A stretch of 64,000 nt of DNA. It comes from Allodiplogaster sudhausi. Taxonomy: Eukaryota; Nematoda; Chromadorea; Rhabditida; Diplogasteridae. The DNA lies in NCBI GenBank assembly GCA_945643635.1, contig CALZFC010000254.1:441001-505000 (forward strand). Reading direction: 5' to 3'. How positions within the stretch are numbered: position 1 is the first letter of the stretch; each line of letters starts with the position of its first letter. Shown here piece by piece: positions 14,738-25,835 of this stretch. The notes beneath the pieces are model-generated. The model worked only from the letters and a program-made list of their open reading frames with translations, made no database searches and was not told the DNA's origin. The translations under genes and the position numbers were made by a program.

Positions 14738-17700
14738 GTCTCCCACTAAAGTATGGACGAACGTGTTCAGAATCAACGTTTCCTTTGTGAGCAATCGACG
14801 CTGTCCAAAGAAAGGTATCATCAGATATGTTTGTACCGTCTGTAGAGTATTGTCTTTGACCGGCAATCGGGAGGTCTCGGTTCGAAACCCTTTTGAGAAT
14901 AGATTTTTGCAAGCACAAAAATTTTCTTTTAGCTTTTTTTTCGTCGTTTATAGATAAACAAAATGAGAAACTCAAGAGAAATAAAACAAGAAACTCAAAA
15001 AAGGTAAGAAGTGCTCTGAAAATTTCACATTATTTTGCACTTTGTAGTCCAGGGGTTGGAGCCAGCCCGTTTGGAACCCAAAAGCGGCCAAATTAAATGC
15101 AATATTATGAGTTCTCAGCCATTTCAGCATATTTTTGAAAACGGTCTTCACAATCGTAATCTCCATGGTCGAAATAGGTAAACTCCTACGCGAAATGGCA
15201 CGAAAATGCGTATTCAGCGCGCTATTCCAGTTTGTATTATTTATATTAATACTATTAATACTATTAATACCGGACCCAACAATGTTGAGCGGGACTGTAG
15301 CATTGCAGATATGCGGAAAGTTTTGCTGGAAATCGAATGCATGTCGTCATGATTCGTGATCTCGACAAGGCGACGTTGTTCGACCTCGGAGTTTCAGCAG
15401 TCGGTGACCAGGTTGGAAGTGATCGTAGTACATACTAGTTTGCATTCATGGAGAGTCGTGTACTTAAGCTTTCGATTCTTCGTTGTGTTAAGGGAGGCAG
15501 AAGAGTCTTGAATGGCATCGACAACCGAACGAGTGGAGATGTTTGTACGCACTGCGATTACCTTTTCAGTTTGAATGTTTGTTTGGATATTCATAGTTAT
15601 TTACTTTTCTTTTAAAGGTGCCGATGAGCCGCCTTTGGATTCATCTAGCGGATCTTCTACTTCATTCCACAACCTTATGCCCGTCAAGTTTGGCATCGAG
15701 GTTTAATTCTGGATAAATTTGGAGAAAAAGATCAAGAATAATCACAGATGTAAATTGAATTATCGCTTTTTTTGCAGAGAAATACCCAACAAGAGGAGTC
15801 ACGTGCATCTTCACCATTCTCAGTACAGGTGTGCTGTAAAAGTTTTTTTTAAATCGTTTATTAATTAACTTCTTTTTATAACAGCTTTATTAACAGAATA
15901 AAAAAAGGACTTCCTTCCTCATCATTTTTGCTGGGTCCTTGATAGTGGCTTTTATTCCTGGTTCATTAATATATTTCATTTCTAGCCACTTTCTGGAAGG
16001 AAATTTTTTCGAAGACATGTATATCTAATCTTGCTAATTTCCAGGAAGAGAATCTCGTCACGAGTGAGGAAGATGACGGCATCGCATTTGATCGGCCTGC
16101 ACTTCGTCTTGGAGAACGCAGCGCTGCAAGACAACTAAAAGGCAAGCCCTATTTCCATGATTATTTTAAATATATGATTGAGCCATAAACAGTTAGTATT
16201 ATGAACATACAGCACAAAGCTTATATATCGGTTTAATTTTTATGGGAGCAAAGAGGGAGCGTGTCATTGCTCGATATGGTGCACCTTTCGCGCTAAACGA
16301 CGATCTCCGGTCACTGACTATAAATGGTAATTTTTACTTAGAGAATTGGTTAATATAATGGGGTTTTTCAATGCTTATTTCAGATGTCTTATCGGGGAAA
16401 AACTGCCACAGCCTCCTCCAGCGACTTGAGTCGGGCGAGAGCTTTGACGATGAACCCCTGGCGCGAAATCTGTTCAACAGAAGAATCGGCTTCTTGCTGC
16501 TGGAGAAGTGTGACAGGTCGGTGTAATTTCATCATCTAATGAACATGTCACTTTTTCAAGTAATACGTTACTTTCAAACTTTTTTTTATTGGATATCATC
16601 ATTAGGTGGGACAGCGTTTTATACAGTATTTATTATACAGTAGATACTCGCCGCGACCACGAGAAGTGCGGCACTTTCTCGCTCACATCTGCGCTCCTTT
16701 CCCGGCCATCGATCAGGTATGATCATTTACATATAACAAAATGGTTTAAATCACGCAAAATAATTGTTTTATTTTTTTTTCTCTAGCTTCTTTGTTCCAG
16801 TCTGTGTACGTCGGTGACTGCTCGTCCATTATCTTCCAATACATCTACAATAAGAAGCGGCAGCTCAAGGAACACGGCATCTGCTCCAGTCGACCCTACC
16901 GCAAGAAAAGAAGGCTGCAAGAATCGCCACTTTCGATGGAAGATCAAGCAGAACTCAACGCAGAACTCCAGAGTTGCGTTGACAACCATACTGCTGATCA
17001 TCTTCTTAAAGTTACAAGGTGTGCAACCATTATGAAATTAACTTTGACACGTTTCACAATATTTAGCTTGCGCCTTTCATAAATATTTTATGAATAATGT
17101 CTCATCGGAGAAAATGCTTTAATAAGGAAAGCCCGATGTCAAATTTTGTTCTAATTTCTCTACTCTCAGAGAATTCCGCGTCAAGTTCATCTCCGATAAG
17201 GGTGTTGCTGCTGCTTTCGACACCATTTCACAGCTGCATAATCCCTCATTGGTTAGAAATTATCTAACTCTAGATTTAAAGTCCGATCATGTTGTTCAAC
17301 AGATCTTGCGAGATTTCGAAGTTGGCGGTAAGATGTCGATTCCTTCTTCCGCGAGTGGGAAAAAACGAAGAAAGCGATTGCCGTGCTAGTTGAAGAAGGA
17401 GTAGAAGAAGGTCAACGTAACACCTGTTAATCCATTGTCACTTTGAAAGGAGCAGGTCTGCAATGTTACTTCAGTAATTGATAATTAAACACCTTTAACA
17501 GTTACAGTAATTGGAATATTATGTTGATATATGTTACCAAGGTATTCTGCATAGAATAATGCTGTATTATTGCTAACTTTCTAATTCTATCATAGACTTC
17601 TATGATAGTCATATCACTTCCAGATGGAGAGACCCACGCCACATTGTTGCGACTCGTGATGCTTCTGAGAGCTCAAGACAGACGCAAGAAAGTGACGAGG

Positions 17701-18404
17701 TTGAGAAGAATATATCTGGAAATGGCGGTCAGTTGTCTATCTCTAATGAAATAAAGTCACTTTGTTGTGCAGAACTCTGTCTTAAATGATGGTGTTTGCT
17801 TCTAGGAACAACCAGACACGTCTAGCGTTGCCTTGGAACTGAGCAAGCGGACAGAATCAAGTGCGGGCAAGAAGGTGCGAAAGGCGTCGCTGACACAGCC
17901 TGTTGTTGTGCGCTACGGCCGGAACCGGAATCAGTTCGGCGTATTCATACAAGTTAGTTCCAATTCACTTAAAGGGGCTGTCCATTGAAACTACCCTAGT
18001 TTTCTTCCAACGTCTCTCATCTTACATGCTCTTTTCCGAGGATTACGGTAGTTTTCCATGGACAGCCAGTTTAAGATTAAGTTTTGTTTATAACTTTTTT
18101 AAGCCCAACTTTCCTAGACTTTCTTTAATTATAATTTCTGATATTATTTCTAATATGAAAAGGCTTGTTGAATCGCACACTTCTTGAACTTTAGGGTAAC
18201 GAAGTTGTGTGCAATGATGGCCTGCTGCACGCTGTGGTCGTTTCGCTGGCAGCTCACTACGTCTTCAGTCTGCACTGGGATATTGAAGTGTCGGACGTGT
18301 GGTTCGTGCTGCTCCACCTGATTGGTCTCCAAACGAGGGAAATGAAGTCCAATGTTGCAAAAAGAGTTGCTAACATGATCTCATCCAAAGTTGCCCAGTT
18401 GTAA
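3872..18404 (+). CDS. SAM-domain protein gene, multi-exon, with an 11.4-kb first coding intron
   Basis: The SAM (sterile alpha motif) domain is split over two exons. The first (3,855-3,939, ATG at 3,872) encodes VEEWLRFFDMAGIP. The second (15,309-15,411) encodes residues such as NRMHVVMIRDLDK and DLGVSAVGD. The split Arg codon joins the phases exactly. Further exon-like blocks with splice sites lie near 15,618-15,699, 15,780-15,830, 16,045-16,140, 16,252-16,325, 16,384-16,518, 16,650-16,715, 16,788-17,018, 17,170-17,330, 17,596-17,728, 17,805-17,952 and 18,194-18,404. The last exon encodes a conserved C-terminal pattern (LLHAVVVSLAAHYVFSLHW). That pattern recurs in many uncharacterised animal proteins with an N-terminal SAM domain. 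A possible 5-prime exon ends at about 3,679 at GTGAGT. Exon phases between 15,411 and 15,618 do not join cleanly, so an exon is missing from my model or the gene is damaged. It may be one half of a two-gene transposable unit with the next gene. Confidence 0.6.
4061..4802. mobile_element. half copy of a fold-back Tc1/mariner-like element
   Basis: The left terminus CAGTCCCGCTCAACATTGTT follows a TA dinucleotide, as in Tc1/mariner insertions. The sequence runs parallel to the left arm and the GA-rich centre of the complete copy at 13,982-15,297, then stops inside the CT run near 4,802. The right arm is therefore missing. It includes a tRNA-like stretch on the minus strand near 4,455-4,525, with a B-box-like GGTTCGAAACC. 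Confidence 0.75.
5247..7066 (-). CDS. unidentified gene, copy 1 of a three-copy tandem array
   Basis: Four exons read on the minus strand, each with GT-AG borders: 6,934-7,066 (QNPFAKILRF...GASHIFTLD), 5,768-5,949 (GYAVKP...SARLYCPKFDQCAITICRRK...GPWFTL), 5,547-5,631 (SLATPHRSPL) and 5,247-5,365 (RIYNTP...FHPSGVRFLVWQSPAFS, then stop). Two downstream paralogues keep the same exon order, so these are true coding exons. The first-exon pattern (RF..Y....SHIYT...GY, continued as GYxVK) resembles repeat modules in which 'DHFYT' and 'GY.xEG...YV' alternate. That likeness is weak and gives no function. The 5-prime exon with the start codon is not identified. The gene lies antisense inside the large intron of the SAM-domain gene. 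Confidence 0.5.
6785..6905. repeat. GGGGCC/GGCCCC-rich low-complexity block
   Basis: About 120 bases consist almost only of G and C, arranged as imperfect GGCCGGGGCC and GGCCCCGGCCC units. They stand in otherwise AT-rich DNA between exons of the array gene. Frames through it give only Pro/Gly/Arg/Ala runs. Confidence 0.8.
8053..8112. repeat. (TA)n microsatellite
   Basis: Uninterrupted TA dinucleotides, about 30 units. Open frames made of Tyr-Ile or Ile-Tyr repeats on both strands are artefacts of this run. Confidence 0.95.
8257..9494 (-). CDS. unidentified gene, copy 2 of the three-copy tandem array
   Basis: Exons equivalent to copy 1 are present on the minus strand: 9,362-9,494 (QNPLAQILRF...GASHIYTLDRNDP), 8,775 to about 8,950 (GYAVKP...FKCPTFDQCAVTICRRKEG), about 8,570-8,650 (SLATPHRHSF) and about 8,257-8,372 (RIYTTP...FHQSGVRFLTW). 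The stop that ends the last exon in copies 1 and 3 is absent, so the frame runs on. I cannot find a clear AG acceptor in front of the second exon, where the sequence differs from the other copies. The copy may therefore be decaying. The intron before the first exon keeps near-identical sequence to copy 3 (ATTAATCTGCTACxTGA region), which points to recent duplication. Confidence 0.45.
9610..12120. other. 2.5 kb without a recognised gene
   Basis: AT-rich DNA with only short open frames lacking any domain I know. This region lies inside the long SAM-gene intron, between array copies 2 and 3. No long repeat shared with other parts of the window was seen. Confidence 0.45.
12124..12330. mobile_element. 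207-bp hairpin (MITE-like) element
   Basis: The two arms are inverted repeats of about 90 bases. The left begins TTCAAACTAGACTAGTTCGA and the right ends TCGAATTAGTCTTGTTTGAA. The innermost part is a perfect TTTTAGCCCGAAATCC with its complement. Both arms share ATAAATACGGTGG. There is no coding potential. Confidence 0.75.
12619..13816 (-). CDS. unidentified gene, copy 3 of the three-copy tandem array
   Basis: Minus-strand exons are 13,684-13,816 (QNPFAQILRFRRNY, then SSFIYTLDRNDP and GYTYE), 13,231-13,406 (CGYVVKPGALDSARFYCPTF, then DQCAITICRRKEGG), about 12,960-13,040 (SLATPHRSPL, with an in-frame stop further on) and 12,619-12,736 (RIYNT...EFH...). The third and fourth exons have diverged from copies 1 and 2: one has a stop and the other a shifted reading. 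The first two exons are well preserved, with Cys residues at equal places. As in the other copies, no signal peptide or start exon could be fixed. Confidence 0.45.
13982..15297. mobile_element. complete fold-back Tc1/mariner-like element, 1.3 kb
   Basis: The element begins CAGTCCCGCTCAACATTGTT and ends with the exact reverse complement. Both halves are inverted copies of each other over about 550-600 bases, around a centre that holds GA/CT runs. The right end is followed by TA. The left end is preceded by TG, so the TA duplication is imperfect. Each arm carries a tRNA-like stretch with GGTTCGAAACCC. No transposase frame is present, so it is non-autonomous. It lies in the SAM-gene intron and ends 11 bases before the 3-prime splice junction. 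Confidence 0.85.
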
Positions 18405-18935
18405 TTATTGTTGTTCGTTCTGAAGACTCTTTATCGAATACTGTAACATAGGATGCTAATCGTTATATTCTTGTGATATTGTTATGCAGTGTCTGTAACA
18501 TATTGATACTTTTTCATAGTTAATGGATTTGTTTGTATTCAAAAGTCAACTCGTTTCTGTGAATTCTTGTCTCTCCGGATGTTAGGTGTCTAGTTCAGAT
18601 TTTATAAGATGACTCGTTTCTGTGAATTCTCGGCTCTACGGATGTTCTGTGCAATATGACGAGTATACTGTGAAGAGTAGCAATTCAGAAAGTCTAAATT
18701 GTTACTAATTGCTGAAATTAAGGCAAGACTGTATTTGAAGTTGTATCCTGTGATATTATTGCCCTTGTCAATTCATATTTCATTTCCTAAGCGCTAACAA
18801 GATAAAAAGAGGTAAATGATGCAGAATGTTTCGTCGAATTTTATATGATTAAAATTCAGCTACAGTACCTATTTTACTTGGTTACATATAAACGTTTGAA
18901 TGAACTGCACAATATTGCTATTAAATTCTATCAGG

Positions 18936-21713
18936 ATGGAGTGTCCAGCTAGAGACTGTTGGCTGGTCTACTCAACCGTTGAAGAGGTCGATGTCCACAT
19001 GAGCTTTCATCACGGAGAGGGCGAGCTGATCTGCCGGATGTGTCCCCCACCCAACACTCATTCCAAATGGAGTGATCTCAAGAAGCACTGGAGGAGAGTG
19101 CACGACATTGATAGCGGCACTCATGGTCGGTTCTTTTTTTATATTTGTTTAAATCGTTGTTATTATAGCGTTTTCATTCCCCTTTGGCCTTCCTTTATTA
19201 ACAAAGAAAAGGAAAGCTTCTTTGTCTAACACAGTTTGTTCTTCTATTGCTTTTTTATAGCCTTTTGTTAAATAGCAATATCCCATTTTTAAGCAAAGAA
19301 GAGACGAACGGCTGCCCGGTCACCGTCACCTACTGGCAGTGGTCAAGACGACATGCCTGATGATGAGGCCCCGGAGGAGCTCTCTAACGAGGTTTCTTCC
19401 GAAGGTGCGAATTAATGTGGTCTATTAGCTCAAGTATAGGAATAACTTTAATTTCACACACACAGTAAATATGAAATCAGTAATATTTTAGCGAACTCTC
19501 GTGTGGCAGCGCAGATTGACACAAGAGATGGCAAGCACAACACTTCGAAGGACTCTGGATGCTGTAGCCCGACTGTTAGGCAGTGTCGTCTTTGCTGCTA
19601 CTGACCGCTCAGATGAGACCGTCTCTACCATCCGTGAGGCGATTCGAAGAAATTCTTCGCATTATCTGAGACAACGGAGGCTCGAGAAAGAGAACCACAT
19701 CTCTGAAATCCGGGCGCACAAGATGGGAATAATTCAAGCGACAAGGCGCAACGACCAAGGAGAAGCGGAGAGGACACAAGAACCGGAGCTGTTCTACACC
19801 GTGCCCTTGTCGAGATTGTTAGAAGATGCAATCAAGTTTGCAAACAAGACTGGTGCTTTCGATGGGACACACAAGAGCGACTTTTGCTGCCACATGGATG
19901 GAAGTCGATGGGTGAACAAGGTTGCTAATTTTTTCACTTTCATTTCTTCGGCATTTTGCTTTACTCTTTTCAAATCATGTATTTATAGAAACAAAAGCAA
20001 AAATATGGCGCGTTTTAGAACAGAAGTGGCGGAACTGTGGACTTGCCGTTCCTGCTCTACTCGGATGACATGTCCCCCTGGAGGCGCTCTCGGTACGAAA
20101 GCCGGTGCGAATCAGCTGGCCATCTTTCTGGTGAAGCTGGCAGGTCTCCCGCTGAGAATCAGCTCGTCGCAGGCGGCCAAGCAAGTCTTTGCCGTGGCGT
20201 ACACGTTGGACCACAGCGCGCACAAGTTTCGCCCCGTCCTCGAGATATTGCTGGTAAGCAAGCATTTTCTGAAATTGACATAGCAAGTGTTCTCTGAGTA
20301 TATGGCAATAATTTGTTTGTAAATACGAATTTTTAGAAGGACCTTGCTGACATCGAGAAGGCTGGTGGTCTCCTCGTCGGCGGCCGGATTTACAAGCCAG
20401 TTCTGCGCTCTCTTCTTGCCGATAACAAGGCCCAGAATGAACTCAGAGGACTCGCCAAAAATTTTGGCGCCGGGTTAATTTGTCGAATCTGTACGGCCCA
20501 TTCCTCTACATTCCTTGATTGTACAATGCCTAGCCAAGTAGTGCTCAGAGATTCAACCTGGTTCCAAACTGTTGTTGCTTCCGGCCAGCTCAGACAGTTT
20601 GGCTACGTTCAGCACAGCCCTCTCTTAAAGTTTCCGATGTATGACATGTTGTCTGATTCTGGGCTTGACCTGATGCATGACTGTCTGGAAGGGGAGTGCC
20701 AGCGCGCGATTGTAAGATTGCTTCGCTTTGCGAACAGAAGTGGCATCAGAATAGAAAAGATTAATCCTCTTCTCTCCATCATTCCTTATGGCAGCCAGGA
20801 CTCTTCATCTCGCCCCACCCCTTTCCCTGACACTGTCCTCACCGGTACAACTGCTAAGCAGCGCGCTTCCCAAGCGTACACCCTAATGAGATTGTTGCCA
20901 TTCGCCCTCTACCGCAGTATTGACATTTCAGCACAAGAATGGAAGACTTTTCTGTGTCTGTCTCGTGTGCTTCTGTATCTCATGCAGCCCCAGTTCAGGA
21001 ATGATGATGATGTTGGCCTTGAAGGTGCCATTCATGAATACATGGTCTCTCTTAAGGCTTCTCTTTCCATTGATGATGCCGTGTCTGTAACCGTGAAATG
21101 CCATCACCTTCTGCATTACCCACAGTCTGTGCGTGATAACGGCCCTTCAATTCTGTCATGGACGATGGATTTCGAGCAAGTGAATGCCACCGTTAAGACT
21201 CTGTCCTATACGAGCAAGAATTATCGCAACATGCCATTTAGCGTCATTCAGCACTTGCAAATGCATTTGGCAAACCAGCGTACCAAATTCTCTGCCGCTG
21301 CTTCTCCTTGCACTCTTCCGGTTAATTTGAACCAACTTCCATTTGATTCTCCCTTGGTGAAAGTTGTTGTTGCCCTGAAGTGCGAGCGCGCCACGCAATT
21401 GTGCTCCCGTATGTCGTATTGTGGAATGTCTTACAATGAGAATGACATGTTACTTGCTTCAATGACTCATGGCTCTCTGCCAACATTTGCTCAGGTCTCG
21501 TTCTTCTGTTGTATTGACAATGAATGGCGCATTGTTGTGAAGAAATGCGAAACCCTGTCGTGGCGCGATGACATTAATTGTTACGATGTTCAGATTGTGC
21601 CATCATCTTTTGATCTGATTGACTTCGAATCTCTTGTCAACACTCACCCATTGGACGCGTACTATGATGCGAATACGTTACTAGTGCCCCTTCGTCACTG
21701 GCCAGTCTGCTAA
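18936..21713 (+). CDS. C2H2 finger plus transposase-like protein of the MHDxLEG family (frameshifted)
   Basis: Exon 1 (18,936-19,125) encodes a C2H2-like unit (CRMCPPPNTHSKWSDLKKHW, then HD). Exon 2 is 19,294-19,391, exon 3 19,492-19,920, exon 4 from 20,019 and exon 5 20,337-21,713. Exon 4 has the family block GGTVDLPFLLYSDDMSP. Exon 5 has LADNKAQNELRGLAKNF, CRIC, LMHDCLEGECQRAI and KCHHLLHYPQSVRDNGP. Proteins with this order are widespread in animals and often linked to DNA transposons. The function is therefore inferred as a transposase or a domesticated relative. Near 20,070-20,080 the frame that gives YSDDMSP and the frame that gives ALGTKAGANQLAIFLVKLA differ by one base, a frameshift in a C run. 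The same-strand SAM gene ends 530 bases upstream. A terminal frame of 395 codons is intact. Confidence 0.65.
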
Positions 21714-22084
21714 TTACACTCACCAATTGTTTTCTCACTTCAACTTTGCGAATAACTCTTTAGTAATGCAATTTCTTTAACATTACCTCATTTACCTTGC
21801 CGCATTAAAACATACATATCATCGAAGATAAATGATCAGAGCCCATAAATCCATAATTCTCTCAACATCTGAGCTGTCGCATGTCTATTCTTTCAGAAAG
21901 ACAGAGAAGAACAGAGGGAGCAGGGGATAATAGTGAGAAAACCCAGCCATTTTTTGAGCATATTAATGCAGATGACTCAGGCAAATGAAAAGAAAGCCAA
22001 AGAAACAAACAATGGCAAAGATATTGAGGAATATGTATTGCAAAATGCATTTTTTTCGTGGAAAACACGCTGCATGTCATGGTG

Positions 22085-22200
22085 CGCAAAACTACAAAAT
22101 GTCCTCGACACCCCATTTTGTAGTTTTGGTCGCGCCAAAAGCGCCAAAACTACAAAATGTCTTTGACCTATTTCGGCCCGCGGCCAAAACTACAAAATTG
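22085..22200. repeat. cluster of CAAAACTACAAAATG motifs in both orientations
   Basis: Four copies of the CAAAACTACAAAAT core occur within 115 bases, three direct and one inverted, separated by GGCCGC-rich or GGCGC linkers. The inverse core GGACATTTTGTAGTTTT also appears in each 580-bp tandem unit near 1,394 and 1,978. This may be a terminal or subterminal repeat of an unrecognised element. Confidence 0.55.
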
Positions 22201-22204
22201 TTTT

Positions 22205-23575
22205 CTGTGTGTATGTATCTCCTAATCGTCTATAATTTAGCTTATCAACAAAACATTTTTATACAATCAAATCGCACGATTCTGCACTTTTCGTGCACAT
22301 TCCCATCCCGTCATCTTGAAAAAAGTAACGAAGGAGAGAGTTGCAAAGAATAAAAGGACAGTTAGTGAGACCGAGCTGAGAAAACTTGCAGAATTTGGGG
22401 TTGATGATTCGAAGATAACCGGTCAAAAGGCTCATGGTCAGGTAGATTGAAAATTAGCTACATATACATACCTACATAGATTGAGTGCGAATGTATGTAG
22501 TTTCCCCAGGAAGAGAGAGAGAGAGAGACAGAAAAAAGAAAGAGAGAGAAAAAGATAGAGAGAGAGAGGAAGACAGAGAGAGAGAAAGAGAGAGAGAGTC
22601 TCCGTTTTCATATATTCTTGTGTCAAGTTCGTTGACTGAATCACACTGCTGCTGCCCCCCCTCTCGGGATCGAATTCGAAAATCTCACAACTTTCCTAAT
22701 AAAGAGAAAACGTACGGATTTTGAGCTTTTACTTTCCCAAATGTAAAAGAAAATGTAGCATTGTGAGAGAAGACGTTTGAGTTCGGAGCTCAATCATGGA
22801 GTTCAAAGAGGAAGGACAGACACTTCAGCACATACAGTACCGCCCACGAGCCATGGGATACTGCTCGAGCGGCTAGATCCGTTGGAGCCAAGTTTATTTA
22901 AAAATCGGAGAAAAATATTCCTAGGATGTTGTAAGTATTACAGAAAAACAACTTCTTTCAAAAATAGATATTCTATCTCATCATGTTAATCTGTCACCTT
23001 AGAGTTACGCAATTGCTAAATTCGCAAGTAGATTTGGTATCATTTGAGGCAACCCTTTTCTCATTTATCTTTAAGTCAAAGGAGAAGCATACCGGTTTTT
23101 TAAATAAATAAAATGATAAGGTGTTCCTTCGCATCCTTTTCACTCGAAATTTTGCAACTATCAATGGCACAAAAATTCACTGAAAGAAATGTCCTTCGGT
23201 CTACACTGTTATTATGATGGCTATCGTTCTTCCTTTCGTTCATGTGGAAAAACTCGCTCTTGCATGTGGCCACTTGCTTCGTTATATCTGCAAGGAGGCG
23301 TTCCCAATACTCTGTAAATCATACAACTATCCTGACTCTATTAGATATCAAAGACTCTTGTCACCCACCTCAGTGATATCCAATGGGCTGGGAAGTATTC
23401 AGCTGGTTCCATACCCGGATTTTCCACTCCATCCTGAAACGTTTTTCATGAATCATCTAATATCGTATTCACTTATATCACGATTCGCTACATTATGACA
23501 AATGCTTCGCTCGTTAGTAAGTAAAAACAAATGTATTGAAGTATTTGTTGAATAAAAATAGAAAAAGAAAACACA
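22205..23575. other. no gene recognised; one GA microsatellite
   Basis: A GA-rich run spans about 22,503-22,600. Elsewhere only short frames without known domains are seen. Confidence 0.45.
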
Positions 23576-23579
23576 CCCG

Positions 23580-25704
23580 CCACGGCTGAGCATTGTAGTA
23601 GATGAGCTGGCCGCGAGACTGGTACGCTGTCCACCAGATGAAAGTTGAAGCTGATGCTGAAAGTATGAACTTACTGTTAGCTCCTTTCAGTACGATCTTC
23701 GAATACTTTGGACCAGTTACATAATTATGAATATAATCTACGCAATATTCCACTTCGCATCTTGCATATTTCCTTGTTACTTTCGCAAACTTGCCGGTCA
23801 TAATAAGCGAAATCGCGTGAGAATGCCCACTTGACTGTCGGATGAATGCCATTCAGTCTCTGCCCCACAAAGACGGGCAACTCTGATGACGTTAAATTAA
23901 CTAATGTACAAATGCGTTATTCCTTTAGAAATTTTGTTTATAGAAAGTAAAAAAAGTGCCATTTGAATTTTCTGAAAAAAAACCTTTGTTGCCATCGAGC
24001 CTAAAGTCGACGAAGACGCTCGCCGACCATTCGGGGTCGTCGCCGAGCTGTTGCCATCGAGCCTAAAGTCGACGAAGACGCTCGCCGACCATTCGGGGTC
24101 GTCGCCGAGCACGACAACCGTCGGAATCATCTTCTTTTCGTCAATTACTGCAACAATCTTAAAAAATCCCCTAGTATAGCGGTTAGTTCCTCCACGTTAC
24201 GACCCTGGCGATACAGGTTCGATTTCTGCCTTAGGCGTTCCCTTTTGTAATTCTCTTGGAGTCTTATCTTACTGTGCTCGGCGACATGCTTTGTGGCTGC
24301 GAGTGAGAAGCCCCTCTCGGACTGCCGATGTGGAGTGTCGCCTGCAAAGTCTAACGCATATTCTGGAAATTAAATGTTTTTCGTATAAGAAAAGAGATTC
24401 TGGTTTTAATAATAATTACTTTAATAACAATAATAATAATAAAATATATCAAATTTCAGCACTTTTCTACAGAAGTAAGAGGATGATCATAGAAAACTCA
24501 TCGAAAAAGGGGGAATACCTAAAAGGCGCTTTTGCAATCTGGCCCATCTCGGGAAAGAGTCGCGTGTAGAAGCCGCGCACGTCTTGGCGGGGCGCAACCC
24601 GCTCGAGCACTTCGTCACGCGGCATCGTCGCCGTCCAGTACTTGAAGCTCTGCGAGGAAAACCCGGCCGTTATCGGGTGCACTTATACAGACAATGTTCG
24701 TTACTAATCGCAATTGTGCGGTACAAATTACGTTCCAGTTGATATCGGAGCGTATGCGACAAACCTGCACGTAGGCGAGTCTGACGTGGAGCAGCGAGAC
24801 ATTTCTGTGATCAGTCAGAGAAGCGAGTATCGGCTCGCTGTACGCGTAACATTTATGAGGAGGACTGATTTGCATGAAGGGCGGCGTGATCTGTAATCTT
24901 ATGCTTCTTCTTACAATTAGAATATGCACATAGTACATATATTTACATTATATTTACACTTTTTCCAATTATACGTATGAGTCCAGGAATGAAAAGGTGC
25001 TCTACGAAATAGCTTTATTTCGAAATGAGGTCGAAAAAAAAGAGAAAGGTTACCGTATTTTTAAAGGAGGTCCGAGGTGAATAAATAGTGTATTGTTCTT
25101 TTCGCATTATTTTGTCAGGTTGAGCTAGAAAATTCGATTGCAAGTGTCCCGAAGTCAAAAAAACCCCTATGCCCTGAGGAAATTAACAGGATTCTCTACT
25201 TTGAATTCGGGCATATTTTATTTTCCCGCCATTTTCAAAAAATTTTGGCAGAGCAACACTGTGGCCGATGTGGCCAGTCGAATCCTACACTTAAAATTAA
25301 TATATATGATGCGCGCAACCTATATTCGCCGGCTTTTGCTTAACACGTGCGCACACCTGCCAGTTGTTCTAGCCACTAGTTTCTGTGGAGAGAGGCAAGG
25401 GGCAGCAGCACCATTTCTGTGGATTCTTCACACCGTATTTTTAACTAATCTGTCAGGGAATTCGTGGTAGGAGTTTTTCGCTCAGCACCGATCAACGTTT
25501 TCGAAACATAAAAATTGTTGAATGTTATTAGAGACCGCGTAAGACAGAGAAACAGAGAGACAGAGAGACATCGATAGGATAGATAGGTAGAGACAGATAC
25601 AGAGATGGAGACATAGACCGAGAGCAGCAAGAGAGAGAGAGAGCTAGAGAAAGACAGAGAGACAGAGAGGCAGAGAGGCAGAGACAGAGACAGAGGCGGA
25701 GAGC

Positions 25705-25747
<43 letters not shown>

Positions 25748-25788
25748 AGAGAGAGAGAGAGAGAGAGTAAGAGAGAGAGAGTAAGAGC

Positions 25789-25835
<47 letters not shown>

